Counted from the stretch's first letter, positions 34,384-46,192 are shown. The stretch: 64,000 nt of DNA from Rhizomys pruinosus (GCA_009823505.1 VZQC01004717.1:1423053-1487052), one strand, 5' to 3'. Numbers and translations are program-made. Notes: a model not told the origin generated them from the letters alone.

Positions 34384-34628
34384 GGGCTGGAGAGATGGCC
34401 TAGCGGTTAAGAGCGCCGACCGCTCTTACAGAGGACCCGGGTTCGATCCCCAGCACCCACATGGCGGCTGAGAACCGTCTGAAACTCCAATTCCAGGAGA
34501 ACTCCAGTTCCAGGGGAATCCGAGACCCGCTTCTGACCTCCGCGGCATTGCACGACACGAGTGCACAAACCTGCATGCAGACAGTACATTCATACACATA
34601 CAGAAATAAATAAAATTAATAAAAAAAA
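34384..34628 (+). mobile_element. B2 SINE (17-bp duplication form), young
   Basis: Full-length sense copy with CpG-rich head (GACCGCTCTTACAGAGGACC) and A tail. Perfect 13-bp flanking repeats AAGAAGCAAGTTC at 34371-34383 and 34629-34641. Confidence 0.97.
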
Positions 34629-34641
34629 AAGAAGCAAGTTC

Positions 34642-35060
34642 ATTATTTTATGAAATACATGCATTTGCATAATCGCTGAGATTTTAAGCATCATTTCAGT
34701 TTGCTTTATAACTCTTTTTCTTAACTGATACCACAGTGCTCTGAAGTATATAATACTTCAGAGTAATCCCAACCTACCAAACCCAACTGTCCAAAGCATT
34801 CTTATGCTGCTACACATGGGGGATTGTGGCCACAGAAAACCCTAAGGGGCCACCCCACACCACTAAAGAAAATGACTGTCCCTCCCTCAGCAGCCGTTAA
34901 CTGCCAACAGCACCTCAGCTGGGGTGGAGGCCTCGCGAGCCCCCTCGTCCATCCTGCGCGAGTAGCCACAGCGCCTGTGAGTTCAGGATTGTAGTACTCA
35001 GGTGGTGCCCAGAAGGAATTGGAAAAACACTACTCGGTAACAATCTTTATATTTAAAATG
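34642..35060. other. Unique intergenic sequence
   Basis: No gene seen; a short GC-rich patch lies near 34890-34970. Confidence 0.45.
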
Positions 35061-35065
35061 GTTGA

Positions 35066-35204
35066 AGCCGGGCGTGGTGGCGCACACCTTTAATCCTAGC
35101 ACTTGGGAGGCAGAGGCAGGCGGATCTTTGTGAGTTCAAGGCCAGCCTGGTCTACAGAGCGAATTCCAGGACAGCTGGGGCTACAGGGAGACCCTGTCAT
35201 GAAA

Positions 35205-35239
<35 letters not shown>

Positions 35240-35269
35240 ATAACTAAATAAATAAATAAATAAATAAAT
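35066..35269 (+). mobile_element. B1 SINE with (AACT)n/(AAAT)n tail
   Basis: Full B1 (GCCGGGCGTGGTGGCGCAC) whose A tail has expanded into AACT then AAAT tetranucleotides (35208-35270). Flanked by AAAATGGTTGA repeats (about 35055-35065 and 35271-35281). Confidence 0.96.
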
Positions 35270-35387
35270 AAAATGGTTGAGAAAAACACCTAAATTTTAT
35301 TTCTAATACTTATGAAGTGAATACTGTCTTTCCTGATGCATTTTCTGTCGGATAAAATAAAACAATTTCCTTCCTCTGTACAAGGCT

Positions 35388-35760
35388 ATGGTGGTTTGCA
35401 TGAGAACTGTCCCCATAGGTTCAAGTATTTGAATATTTAGTATATGGCCCCAATTGGTGCTGTTTGAAGACAGTCATGGAGCCTTTAGGAGGTGTAACCT
35501 TGCTGGAGGAAGCATGTCACTGGGTGGACTTTGAGAATTCATAGTCTCTTCCCGCTTCCAGCCTGGTAGTTCACTTCCTGTGCGTGCTTGAAGATGTGAG
35601 TTCTCAGCTTTCTGTTCCCGCTGCCTCCTGCCATGCCTCCCTGGCACGATGAACTCTAATCCCTTTAGAACAGTTAGCTCCGAATAAACTCTTCTTTCTC
35701 TAAGTTGCCTTGGTCCTGGTGTTCTTATCATAGCAACAGAAAAGTAACTAATACAAAGGT
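35388..35760. mobile_element. URR1-like rodent hAT DNA transposon
   Basis: Begins TGGTGGTTTGCATGAGAACTG and ends near AAAAGTAACTAATACA, with the internal GTTGCCTTGGTCCTGGTGTT block: the layout of the rodent URR1 repeat. Confidence 0.7.
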
Positions 35761-35769
35761 GTTTTGCAT

Positions 35770-36165
35770 ATTTGTATAGTTTAAGTGTATCTCTAAGAGT
35801 TCATGTTTTATAAGATTGGTCCCCATATAGGGCTACATTTAGAGGTAGTGGCACTTTTAAGAGGTGGGATCTTGTCCCAAGGGCACGGGAGGAACCATCC
35901 TCACAAGGGACTAACATAATTCTCATGGGACCCCCAGCTGGTTCCCATCAGATAGACTGTTTTCAGAAGGGCAAGACTGGTCTTTCCCACTCTCTGTCTT
36001 CCCCCTTCTTGCCCCCTCTTACATGCACGCCCACCTGGATGCCATCTGCTGGTAGGTCCTCACCAGAGACCACATCACTGAGGCTGTCCACACTTGAACT
36101 TTTGGCCTCCAAGATTGTAAGCTTTTTGCTTTTTGCTTCTCCAATCCTGTGGATCAAGCCTAAAG
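35770..36165. mobile_element. Old DNA-transposon-like repeat
   Basis: Contains TTAAGAGGTGGGATCTTGTCC, AAGGGACTAACATAATTCTC and GGCCTCCAAGATTGTAAGC, elements of an old mammalian MER-type repeat. The family is uncertain. Confidence 0.45.
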
Positions 36166-36174
36166 CCTCAAAAC

Positions 36175-36290
36175 AAATCTATGAGGTAAACTGTAGTTAC
36201 CCTTTTTTAGGTCAGAAAACCGAGACTTCAGAAGGCTAAGTACTTGCTCATGTAGACAAATAATGGGATCCCAGTCTCTCTCGCTCCTCT
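36175..36290 (-). mobile_element. MIR fragment
   Basis: Antisense MIR core: CTATGAGGTAAACTGTAGTT, AGAAAACCGAGACTTCAGA, then CTAAGTACTTGCTCATGTAG. Confidence 0.55.
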
Positions 36291-37140
36291 TCCCTTGCTC
36301 TAACCGTTGCCTCTGCCTTACCTTTCCTTAAAGCAAGTGAAAACAAGTACGTGGAGCAGAACAAAAAGACATAATGTTGTCCGTGCTCTGTGAGGGTGGA
36401 GAGCCAAGCTCTCACAGCTCTGATCAAAGGTCAGTGCAATCTAACTTCCAGGAGGAAGCAAGAAAACAAGATTAGACAGGTGTAAGAAAGGGCAATATGA
36501 AAAAGATGATGGTGCACTTGTTGTCAGTATCGGTAAGCACTTATTGAATGCTAACCCTGTCTCTGCCTTGTAAATGTGTTCTCATATCAAGCCAGGAAGA
36601 ATAGGGATATAACGCTCCATTTTAAACTAACTTTAAAAGACCCTTCTGAAAAAGAAAACTGAAGTTCAGTCTACTTTCTCCCTATTTTAATTTATTCCCT
36701 TCCCTGTCCCTTGTCTCCAACCACACGACAGGGAGGAAGTTCACAAAGAGCAGACGTCCTGCGGATTGATCCAGATGATACTAATAATGGATCCCGGGTC
36801 ATCGAAAGCCAATCACATTGTGAACACCATAGAAAACTATTTCACATTCTCAAGAGAACACTGATGTGTGTGGAACGTATGAAAACTTCATCTGAATTGG
36901 ACTAAATTGTTCATGATGATTAAATGTTTGAGGCTCTTCAGAAAGCCCCCAGTCATTAGTCACAGCCATTCATGCTCCTCAGAGCGTGAATCAGAAGCAT
37001 GTCTCCTTTGTGTGAGACACTGAAGGGCACTGAGGTAAAGACGGGTGCTGAGACTGGGCATAGGCTGGTAGCCAGCGCTGTCCAGGCAGGACCGCTTCCA
37101 TGATTCGTGGTTTCCTTTAGTGTTCTTTTATTTTTCTATT
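36291..37140. other. Unique intergenic sequence
   Basis: No gene recognised; possible MIR scrap near 36530-36600. Confidence 0.4.
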
Positions 37141-37149
37141 AACATCTTT

Positions 37150-37395
37150 TTTTTTACATAAATTTATTTTTATTTTTTTATCAAATCTAGACCCATGTCC
37201 CCCCCCCCACCAACTCCCTCATCCTACCAGAGCTCATGCATTCTGCCAAACATGCTTTTCATCTCTTTCTCAGTCTTTCTCAATATTCTCCATGAGGAAG
37301 TTGACTGTTTTGAGCGGTTCACTATTTCAGTCAGTTCTTCGATGCAGTCCTTTCTGTTGTTGTTGTTGTTATTGTTGTTGTTGTTGTTGTTGTTT
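37150..37395 (-). mobile_element. LINE-1 3' UTR scrap with (TTG)n
   Basis: Antisense copy of the terminal L1 3' UTR: polypyrimidine CCCCCCCCCCACC at 37200, GAGCTCATGCATTCTGCCA matching the 62.4-kb L1 copy, then a (TTG)n run at 37357-37395. Confidence 0.6.
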
Positions 37396-37689
37396 CCAAT
37401 ATGCATCACTCCCAACTGCTTTGGACAAAAGCTCAAGGGGCCATGCACAAGAAATACTTACAACTAGGTAATTGACACTAGCATCCACAGATAAGTGATA
37501 CCATTCGTCATTTGTTTTTCTGGGACTGTGTTACATCTTTTATTCAGTTAATTTTGCCAGGATGTCTCAAACATCAAATCTTCAAAATGGTATCTTTTCC
37601 ATGTCAGAAGGTAGTCATAACTCCTAAGAAGCAATTTAGATTTTTCCTACTTTCAAAATGTTTATTAGCTCTTATTTCTCACAGGTTTG

Positions 37690-37957
37690 TGTGTGTATGT
37701 GTGTACATGTAGAGGTCATAGGGCAATTTTCAGGAGTTGGCTCTTGCCTTCCACCTTGTTTTTGAGGCAGGTTCACCTCTGGCACTCTGCTGCGAACCTC
37801 AGGTAGCTGCCTTCTCCCCAGGGCTTCCAGCTGGTTTTCTGGGATTACAGATGTGTGGCACTACATCCTGCTTTTTACCTGAGTGGATTTCAGGGATCAA
37901 ACTCAGGCATTAGACTTGTGTGTCTGTGTCAGCCTGTTGAGCCATCTCCCCAGCCCC
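37690..37957 (-). mobile_element. B4-type SINE
   Basis: Antisense B1-like part (TTTTTGAGGCAGGTTCACC) joined to an antisense tRNA-like head (GTTGAGCCATCTCCCCAGCCCC). Confidence 0.75.
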
Positions 37958-37959
37958 TC

Positions 37960-38259
37960 TCACAGGCTTTTCAAACATGTAGAAAGTAAGAAATATTGTA
38001 ATGAAATATACCAAATATCAGTAATAAGTGAGATGCAATCCATCAGGGAAATGTTTTTTTTTTTAATCTAGTCTGCATTAGCAAAGGAAACAAATAAAAT
38101 CAGTCTTTTTTTCTTCTTTAATAATTTTTTACTACTAAGATATTGTTCTACAAAATTGGAAGTAAAAAATTAAGAGATCAGGAGAGGAAAGGAGACAGAA
38201 TACATAGCACGAACACAAAGATACATACAATTGTATGAACGTACATGGTTTATAATAGA
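37960..38259. other. Unique AT-rich sequence
   Basis: No gene or repeat recognised. Confidence 0.45.
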
Positions 38260-39965
38260 CTAGGGTCATCATCCTCCAAGATAGGAAAGGCTGGTTGAAG
38301 AAATTCACCATTTCTCAGGAGCTGGATTTGTAGAATGCATTAAGATGTGAAGAGCAATTTGCTCCACTGAAATAATCTCCCTGCCTACTCCAAACCCTTT
38401 CCCCACCATGCCTCCACAGGGAAGGCCTCTTACTCCTGCCCCCAGCCCACCTCAAGGGCTTCCAGGTCCCTGTAGGTGGTAATCTCAATAGTCTCCTTCC
38501 CTGGTGGCTCAAGACTTATCTTCCATGTTCAGACTTTAGCCCTGAACATGATGGGCCTGTTGCTTAGGATCTTCTGAATAAACTCAGAAGCATCAAAGAA
38601 CAAAACCAAAGTGGATAATTTCTAACCGTTTTTAATGGGCACCCTCACATTCCTATGTTTGGAAAGAAATCTTTAAGTTCTGACTCTTCCGCCTCAGGCG
38701 TCAGGTTGCCCGTAAAGAACTGATGACTGCCAGTGGTGTCCCGGTTCCTCAGGGCTCAATATCCCCTTGCTTGCTGGCCTTGCATGTTGGCCTGAGTCCT
38801 CTCTGGGAGGGATATTTATTCATTGCTCTCACACTATTCATCCTCTCTAAGAACTCTACAGAGGAATCTGAGATTCAAGCTCAGACTCCAGGCAAGTATG
38901 TGAAGCTGCCACTCTAACAACATGAAATGGTATCCCAGTAACCAGCAGCTCCATTGGGAAAAGGTTCTTACCATCACAGAAGCCCAAGAAAACGTTCTCA
39001 AGTCCTCCTTCACTGTCTGAGCTGTGTCTGTGGGTGCTGGAGGAGAGCTCTTCAAACTATCCTCAGGAGTAGATTCTCTTTTTTTGTATTTTACAGACAG
39101 TGTCTCCCTTTAAGTCCTAGCTGGCCTGGAGCTCACTCTGTAGACCAAGCTAGACTTGAACTCATAGAGATCCGCCTGCCTCTGCCTCTCGAGTGCTAGG
39201 ATTAAAGGTGTGCGCCACCGCACCCGGCAGGAGTAGATTCTTTTAATACCAGTTTGGACCTCTCCTCTCAGGTCTCAGATACAGATTCTTGCTCTGCTTC
39301 AGCAACAGGCTCCTCTGAATGTTCTTCCATATCATTGCCGACAGGCTAATCACAGAAAGTTCTAGAATAAACAGGTACCACCTCAGGTATCTGCTATCTC
39401 TCTTCAAGTTCATTTGCTTCTCCCTCAGATTCCTCCTGAGACACAGTGACAAAGCCATTGAAGACCTCATTTTGGTATATGGAAGACATCATTTGTAAGA
39501 GAGCCCTCGGGAGCAAGGGCCAATGTCTGCATGAGTCTGAGCAGAGCCTGGTTGTAAGAGAGCAGGTAAGAGAGCAGTCATGTCACCTAAACCACCACAC
39601 AGTCATCTGTGGTAGCATGCAATTAAACAACTATGGGAGAGGGAATTGGTGAACTTGTCTAACATTGTTTCCCATAAATTTAGTTCTGTCCATAAACTGA
39701 TCTTCTGCCTTTTGATTTAAATGCAGTTCTCTACCAATGAAGGAAGAGTTCTTTCCATACAGTCTATGAAGTCTGTCTAGGGCCTGGCTCCACAGTGTGT
39801 GGTACTATCTCACAAGTTCCCACCTGACAAGCAGTCTTCCTCAAATCCATAGCTTTGGGCTGCTCGGCCTGCACAACTGAGTGAGAGAAGAGCAAGCTTT
39901 GCTCCACGGGCCGAAGGGCAGCAATAATCCCGTTAGTGTGCCTTTGCTGCCTTCAAAGGTCTTTT
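38260..39965 (-). pseudogene. G3bp1: Processed pseudogene of G3bp1
   Basis: Intronless, degraded antisense copy of the mRNA for G3BP1, the stress-granule RNA-binding protein. In minus-strand order: an initiator-like ATG at 39848-39850; NTF2-like-domain remnants (a FYGKNSSF-like stretch near 39740, and QTFVLAPEG/YQNEVFNGF-like stretches near 39470-39540); the acidic region; PAPTDTAQTVKEDLRTFSWAS at about 39053-38990; the frameshifted SKNLPPSGA segment; an RRM remnant (SHQ.F.GNL near 38715, then a FGFVVFDDSE-like stretch and LSNRPIMFRG at 38600-38535); and the glycine-rich C-terminus near 38440-38370. Then comes a 3' UTR. Multiple frameshifts, stops and gaps make it non-coding. A B1 interrupts it at 39078-39227. 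Confidence 0.92.
39078..39227 (-). mobile_element. B1 SINE nested in the G3bp1 pseudogene
   Basis: Antisense B1 flanked by perfect 14-bp repeats CAGGAGTAGATTCT at 39064-39077 and 39228-39241. It dates the B1 after the retrocopy. Confidence 0.95.
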
Positions 39966-40190
39966 TAAATATTTTACACTAGGAATTACATAGAATTGGG
40001 GACTGGATTTAAAAAGAACCCATCAAGTCTGCTCTCACTTCTGAGCTGTCGTTTCTTCTTTCTTTGGCTCCCAGTATCATAATGCCAGGTACCAAAGCTT
40101 TCGGGGAAGCCTCACATTGGGATGGATCCAAGTTGATCACATGGAAGTGCCCCCCATTTCCCAATTTCTCACATGGAAGTGCCCCCATCT
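39966..40190. other. Unique sequence with short duplication
   Basis: CACATGGAAGTGCCCCC occurs twice (about 40138 and 40171). No gene. Confidence 0.5.
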
Positions 40191-40194
40191 CCTA

Positions 40195-40240
<46 letters not shown>
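40195..40240. repeat. (CT)n microsatellite
   Basis: Pure TC/CT run abutting an antisense B1-like element. Confidence 0.96.
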
Positions 40241-40242
<2 letters not shown>

Positions 40243-40375
40243 ATAGGATATCTTATAGCCCTGGTTGACCTCAAACTCACTGTGTAGCTGAGGCTGCCTT
40301 TGAACTCCTGATTCTTCTGCCTCCACCTCCAGAGTTCTGGGATCACAAGTGTGCACCACCATGCCTGGTCTTCCT
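40241..40375 (-). mobile_element. Diverged B1-like SINE
   Basis: Antisense, old: CTGGTTGACCTCAAACTCAC through GTGTGCACCACCATGCCTGG. Confidence 0.75.
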
Positions 40376-40384
40376 TGCAGTCTC

Positions 40385-41720
40385 TTCAGAACATAATACC
40401 ACAGTGCCCCACCACCTAGCTGCCCTAATGTGATGAGAAAAGAAGCAACCGTTACGAGAGATACATCACATCAAAAGTGCTCCTCAAATGGAACTCAGGT
40501 GCTGCTCAAATGGCACTTTAGGAGTAAAGAGTATTTTTATTGATTAAACAAAGGGAAAAATAAGGGAAAGTTTAGTGATAGAAGGCCTCGTAGTTAATAA
40601 GGGTAGAGATAAGATTTAAATCTAGGACCACCTGGGTGAAATACCATTTGTTTTCTACTGTATGTGGTTTGAATCCTCTGTGGTTTGAATCCTCTGTGAA
40701 GCAGATGCAGAGACAAAATTTAACATGCACTGAGTGGGAAAAAAAAAATCTGAGGAATGGGGAGGGAAGAGCAGGGAGTCTCCAGAAGGGGGCGTAGTCT
40801 GAATCCTGTGGTCAGAAGAAAAAGAAAAAGATGGGACAGGGAGAGCTTCCGTCTTCTGCACGTCTCCTAGAAAGGTTCGGCTAGCTGATGGGGAATTCTG
40901 AATTGAGTCACCTGCTGGGGGTCCCCAGGAGGACATGCTTGTCTCTCAGCTGGTAGCAACCTGGGAAAGATGGTCACATGGTGTGATGGTGGATAGAGAG
41001 GCAGGGCACCCAGGGCCATCAGTCATTATTCCTTGTCCCAGACAGTCTGAGATCTGGGTTGTGCACTTGCATGACACAATTGTGACTCCATTTCGAGGTG
41101 CAATTGACTCCCCTACACAGATTCAGGAAGCAGTTCTCCACGCACACTACAGGTCTCTTTTCCCAGTGGGAAAGTGAACAAATTCCTAGTAGTAGGGATT
41201 AGTTCTCAGTGCTCCAGTTAGTCTTGGGATCGTGTCTGGTCCTCCTCTCCTTCCTTCTCTGTCCATATAAAAGTCCTATATTCAGCTACTAGCCCAGAAG
41301 GGCTTGGCAGTTTGCCCGGCAAGTTCATTAAAGCTTTCATTTTGAATCCATTAGTAATTAACTTCCCCTCAGAATAGGCTGCAAGAGGCATCCTCTGACA
41401 CCCAAAATGGATGAAGGGAGTGTTAGGATACATGCATGTGGGTCTCCTGAGTTCCAGCTTCTGTACACAGCCCCTGTGCCTCCTCCTGCTGACGAAGGGC
41501 AATTACCCTCACCAAGATGGCAGCCCCTTTCCCTATGGCTAGTTCTCAGAAACGAGGAGTCCCAAGTATCCTGTCAGTAAGCTTAGCATATAGTCCAATG
41601 GTCCTGTTACACACTCTTGTGAGACTATACCCCCACTGGGGAACAGAACTCCCAATGGTGACCACTGGCTCATGGAATTTCTCAGTGCACCATTGAGACT
41701 GGTGCTATATAAAAACAGTT
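40385..41720. other. Unique intergenic sequence
   Basis: No gene or young repeat recognised. A 17-bp tandem duplication (TGTGGTTTGAATCCTC) lies at about 40664-40697. Confidence 0.45.
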
Positions 41721-41727
41721 TTGCCAC

Positions 41728-41902
41728 CCACAGTGGGATATGCCAGTAATCATAGTACTTGGGAGGTGGAGGCATTGGGATCAGGAGTTAAAGGTCAGCT
41801 ATGTAGTAAGTTCAAGGCCATTCTGGGCTATATGAGATCCTGTCTAAAAATAGGAAGGAAGGAAGGAAGGAAGGAAGGAAGGAAGGAAGGAAGGAAGGAA
41901 GG
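41728..41902 (+). mobile_element. Diverged B1 with (GGAA)n tail
   Basis: Old B1-like body (GGGATATGCCAGTAATCATAG onward) whose tail has become a (GGAA)n run at 41851-41902. Confidence 0.7.
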
Positions 41903-41904
41903 AG

Positions 41905-43960
41905 AAAGGTTAAGAAAGAAAATAAAAAAGGAAAAATAGAACCACTCCTTCCCTGGTTCCCGTCACATGCATTCTTCATGAATGGATACAGCAGCAGTGC
42001 TTATTTATAGACCTGATGTAGTCCACACACTGCTGAAGCCAGGAGGGTGGCACACATTCTTTTTAAATCTTATACTGAAAGTCCTTCCCAATGACTGGTG
42101 CATTCTAGTGAGCTCTGAGGCTCCTTCAGTATTTTATCTCTCTTCCTTTTTTAGCCTCAGCAGGTCTCCAACTAGACAATATTGGGATCTAACCTAGTAT
42201 CTATCTGGAAACTAGAGTAAGGAAGTGAGATGAGCGACTGTTGAGTTGTGGTCAGACCACTGCATTTATATTCCACTTGCGAACCACTGGCCCACTGAAG
42301 GGTGGGCCACCTTGGCGAGTTCAGAGGGTTTGGGGTAGTCTTCAGAAGTATCCATCTGTATGTAGCATTCCTTGCTATGTTCCCAGCATCCAAGTTGTGA
42401 CACCCAGGGTTCTGACTTCAGCGTAATAGACTGAGTCTACATGTCTACCCCAAATCTAATGGTAGTCATGAAAGAATAGTAGTCAGACTCTGTTCAGCTC
42501 TATCTAGCTTCCACTGCAGGAAGTAGCATTTCTTTGTAAGCTATCAATACGAGTCTCTGACTTTCAGTTTTAGCTCCCAGCTTCTCATTAGGTCCCTGTA
42601 TCATTCTCTGTAGGCATGAGGACAACCTAGTAGTAAGCAGTAAACCCTGCTTCCCTTGTAAACACCTTTCTGTCCTGGTGACCTTTAAATACCTAACATT
42701 GTTTCTTCGAGAGGATTCACCTTACAGAGACATTTTTCTCAGGACTCTCCAAGTGAAAACGTTAGTATTTGAGCCATAGATCTCCCATGTGCTGTATATC
42801 ATTCAGGATGATGCCCTCTTTGTCTTCTATAAGCCAACTTCATAGTCCCATGTTACCACTTGCTTTCTCAGACCAATCCTGCTACCACATGTGTTAGTTT
42901 GGGTCCTCCAAGAGTTATGTACAAGAGACTTGGTAAGGGAAACGCTGGTGAGGATAAAGGAGAGAGCAAGAGGAGTCAAGCAGGGCCTCAGATCTGTACA
43001 GGTGCAGTGCCTATAGAGGAGGAAAGGGGATTTAGGGAGGAAGTATCTGCTTCTACAAAGGCTCAGCGGCTGGTGGGGAATTCTCACCTAAAAGTCACCA
43101 GTTGGAGGAGTCCCATGTCACTCAGAAATCAACCTACATTGATATATCATGGTTCATCGTTGGCTGGTAGTGGCTTTCGGGAAACAAGGCCTACGTGCAG
43201 ATACAGTGGAGGGTCCTGAGGGCTAACAGCTGGAGATGTCAGCCAGTGGTGATGCCTGCTGCAAAACTGAGCCATGTACTTTCATGACTACCGGAATAAC
43301 ACACAATGTCCAAACTAAGTCTGGCCAAGATAATGTGGCTGATAATAGCCCAAGGTTAGCCGTCTTCGACCCCATTCTCATTCTGATAGCTCTATACAAG
43401 GGGAGGACAATGCTAGAGGAATTATGTGCAGCAGGACCACTGGGAAAAATGATTTCTTGCAATTGAGTCTCTCTTTTCCCTCCTCACATTGTACCAGCTG
43501 GGAAGCTTCTCTGGATGATATTAGCTTTGAAGAAAGTCATGCCCCTGATATGCTCGGAAAATGGAATGAGACCATTTCAGAATCAAGGGAAAATTGTTCC
43601 ACTTAGGAATCAGGAGTGAAATTCTCAAGAGAAAGTCCATTTCTGTCTCCCTGTCTTGAGTTGAGATGTGACCAAAGTTACACTTGAATGAAGTAATTTT
43701 TCCACTTGCATTTTTAATAGCTGCGGGGGTGGGGGGTGGCAATGGTATACTGGTCCGCACAGATTCTTAAAATCAGAAGGGGGACCTATCAGTCATGGCC
43801 AGTGTCTTGGCCTCCTGTCTGGCAGTAAAACCTGTGCCAGCTTCTCAACCTAAGTTCTTGAGATCAGTTAGATTTGACCTGTCTCTAGTGACAAGAAACG
43901 ACTGCTTTCTAAGATAGTCCATCGTGTAGCTAGATTCCTCTAGTTTAGTGATGCTTTAAA
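41905..43960. other. Unassigned intergenic sequence
   Basis: About 2 kb with many short frames but no recognisable protein. The stretch at 42890-43240 may be an old repeat related to 40770-41140 (both have a GTCACC...GGAGG layout), but similarity is weak. Confidence 0.4.
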
Positions 43961-43962
43961 AG

Positions 43963-44310
43963 TGAGTGAATCAGGAGATTGGGAACATAGCTCAGTTGGT
44001 AACTGTCTTGCATGCAAGTATTCTTTCCCTAGAACCCACATAAAACACAAGTCCAGAAGTTCATTTCCAATCCCAGTGATTTGGAGACAGAGACAAAGGA
44101 CCCATGATGCTCACCCAGCTAACCAGCCTAGCTTAATCTATGAGCTCCAGGTCCTTATCAGAGACCCGTCTCACAAAATCAAGATTGGGTGTTCCCAAAG
44201 AATGATACCAAAGGTTGACCTCTGGCCCCCACCAACACACACACACACACACACACGTACACATATACAAGCATGCATACACACAAATACATATACACAT
44301 ACATATGCAT
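43963..44310 (+). mobile_element. B4-type SINE with (CA)n tail
   Basis: ID/tRNA-like head (AACATAGCTCAGTTGG), B1-like middle (ATGAGCTCCAGGTCC), GTTGACCTCTGGCCCCCACC, then CA repeats 44230-44310. Confidence 0.75.
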
Positions 44311-44369
44311 AATTGATTGAATTAGCACTCACTGCCACTTGTCTATCAGCTCACAGTTGACTTGGCTGT

Positions 44370-44535
44370 GTGGTTTCATGTGTTAACTCATTGACTCTTT
44401 ACAATAATGAAGGAAAAATAATTGTTTTTCCTTTTTACAAATTCTGAGCCTAAGACTCAAGTGTGCTCAAGGGATTTACCCAGTGTTACAAAACGGGAAC
44501 TCAACTCCAAGCCTGGGCAGCCCTCTTGTTCTTCC
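44370..44535 (-). mobile_element. MIR SINE
   Basis: Antisense MIR: TTAACTCATTGACTCTTTAC, CAAATTCTGAGCCTAAGACT, GGGATTTACCCAGTGTTAC, ACTCCAAGCCTGGGCAG. Confidence 0.75.
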
Positions 44536-44539
44536 ACAA

Positions 44540-45180
44540 ATGTTTGGCAGTGTGCTGGATTCTGACTCTGGTGCCTACTTTGTCTGATCACTCAGGGGTC
44601 TTGTGAAATAAGACATATAGTGTCCCTTCAAATATCTGGGTCAGTCTTTGGATTATCCGTATTAATCTGCAGGGTAAATGTTCAATTTCTCCAGCTGTTC
44701 TTCAAATGTATCACCCACAGTGTCCCCCAGACACATGCCCTCTCTCGGGTGCTTCAGATCTCTGACACCTTTTTTGACTGTGATACACCATCACCAAGCA
44801 CACCCTCCAGGTATGTCATGACCTGTGCACCAGGGAAGGCAGCCTTCACTCTTCTTTCCCTGAACACTAGTCTTCTCTTAATGAAGCTGGATTACTACGT
44901 TGCTAACTCAATAAGCCCAAGTGAATAACTTACACTTCTAGATCCTTTTTACACAGGCAGCTATCAAATTGCATATTTTCCATTCTTATAGGTACAGTGA
45001 GATTTAAAAATTACATTCATTCTTCTTAGCATGAAACAAATTAAAAATCAGTATATTGTTCCAGTCTGTGAGAATTCCTTTCTTTATTTAAAAATTTTAA
45101 TTTTATTTCAAAGTGTTTTGGGTTTAAAAATACTTTGCTTTCTGTGGAATCTATTTCAGAAAAGTGATCCTTTACTTTTC
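44540..45180. other. Unique intergenic sequence
   Basis: No gene or repeat recognised. Confidence 0.45.
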
Positions 45181-45190
45181 AGTATTTTTG

Positions 45191-45378
45191 TTTGTTTGTT
45201 TTGGGGTGTTTTTTTTTTTTGTTTTTTGTTTTTTGGTCTTTTTGAGACAGGGTCTCCCTGTATCCCCATCTGTCCTGGAACTCACTATGTAGACCAGGCT
45301 GGCCTTGAACTCACAGAGATCCACCTACCTCTGCCTCCCAAGTGCTAGGATTAAAGGCGTGTGCCACCATACCCGGCT
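45191..45378 (-). mobile_element. B1 SINE (first of a same-site pair)
   Basis: Full antisense B1 with a T-rich tail. AGTATTTTTG precedes it (45181-45190) and AGTATTTTA follows it (45379-45387). Confidence 0.92.
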
Positions 45379-45387
45379 AGTATTTTA

Positions 45388-45509
45388 TTTTTTTACTTTT
45401 ATTTTTGTGACAGGGTCTCCCTATAGCCCCAGGTGGCCTGGAACTCACTCTGTAATTCAGGCTGGCCTCCTTGAACTCACAGAGATCCGCCTGCCTTTGC
45501 CTCCTGAGT
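45388..45509 (-). mobile_element. B1 SINE, 5'-truncated (second of a same-site pair)
   Basis: Antisense B1 lacking its 5' end, followed by a third AGTATTTTTG at 45510-45519. This suggests a second insertion at the same target. Confidence 0.85.
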
Positions 45510-45539
45510 AGTATTTTTGTTTTCTGATTAGCATTCAAA

Positions 45540-46190
45540 CTAATTGCTTCATGACAGTATTTTCGTACATAATTTGGTGGTTTTATTGGCTTCCTCCCCC
45601 ATCCTTTCTTCCATTCCCTACGCCCCCCTTGGTATTCTTCCTTTCCACTCTCATGTCACCTGTGTTCTATCACCCCCTCCTTACTTATATACATTTTATC
45701 CCTCTGGGGTCCCCTTTCTAGTTTCACCGCACACTCACACCCATGTGCACACATAGAAAAAAAATGAAAAGCCAGGATCTTCATATGAGAGATAACATGT
45801 GGGACTTGGCTTTCTGAGTCTATGTTACCTCTTGATTAAATTTAATAATTTCATTTTATAAACTCATAAATGATCCATCCATTTTTCTGTAAATATCCTA
45901 ATTTCATTTTGCTTTATGGCTGCGAATATGTATACATATTGCATTGTCATTGTCCATTCATCAGTTGATGGACATTCAGGTTGCTTCCATTTCCTTGCCA
46001 TTTGTGACTAGAGCTGAAATAAATTTGTATGTGCAAGTGTCTATGTGGTAGCATATAGAGCCCTATCACCTGCCCAGGAGAGGTAGAGCTGGGTCATATT
46101 GTAGTTCTATTTTCAGTTGTTTAGAGAAACCTCCACAATGACTTCCATAAAGATCCTGTTAAAATTATTTCTTTAAAAATATTTTAATTT
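45540..46190 (-). mobile_element. LINE-1 (Lx type), terminal coding/3' UTR region
   Basis: Antisense L1. TTGATGGACATTCAGGTTGC, TGCCCAGGAGAGGTAGAGCT and AACCTCCACAATGACTTCCA match the end of ORF2 read in reverse. It is decayed and fragmentary. Confidence 0.75.
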
Positions 46191-46192
46191 AA

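Noticed and set aside
37224..37467. Frames with poly-Asn or poly-Leu
   Set aside because: Products of the (TTG)n run.
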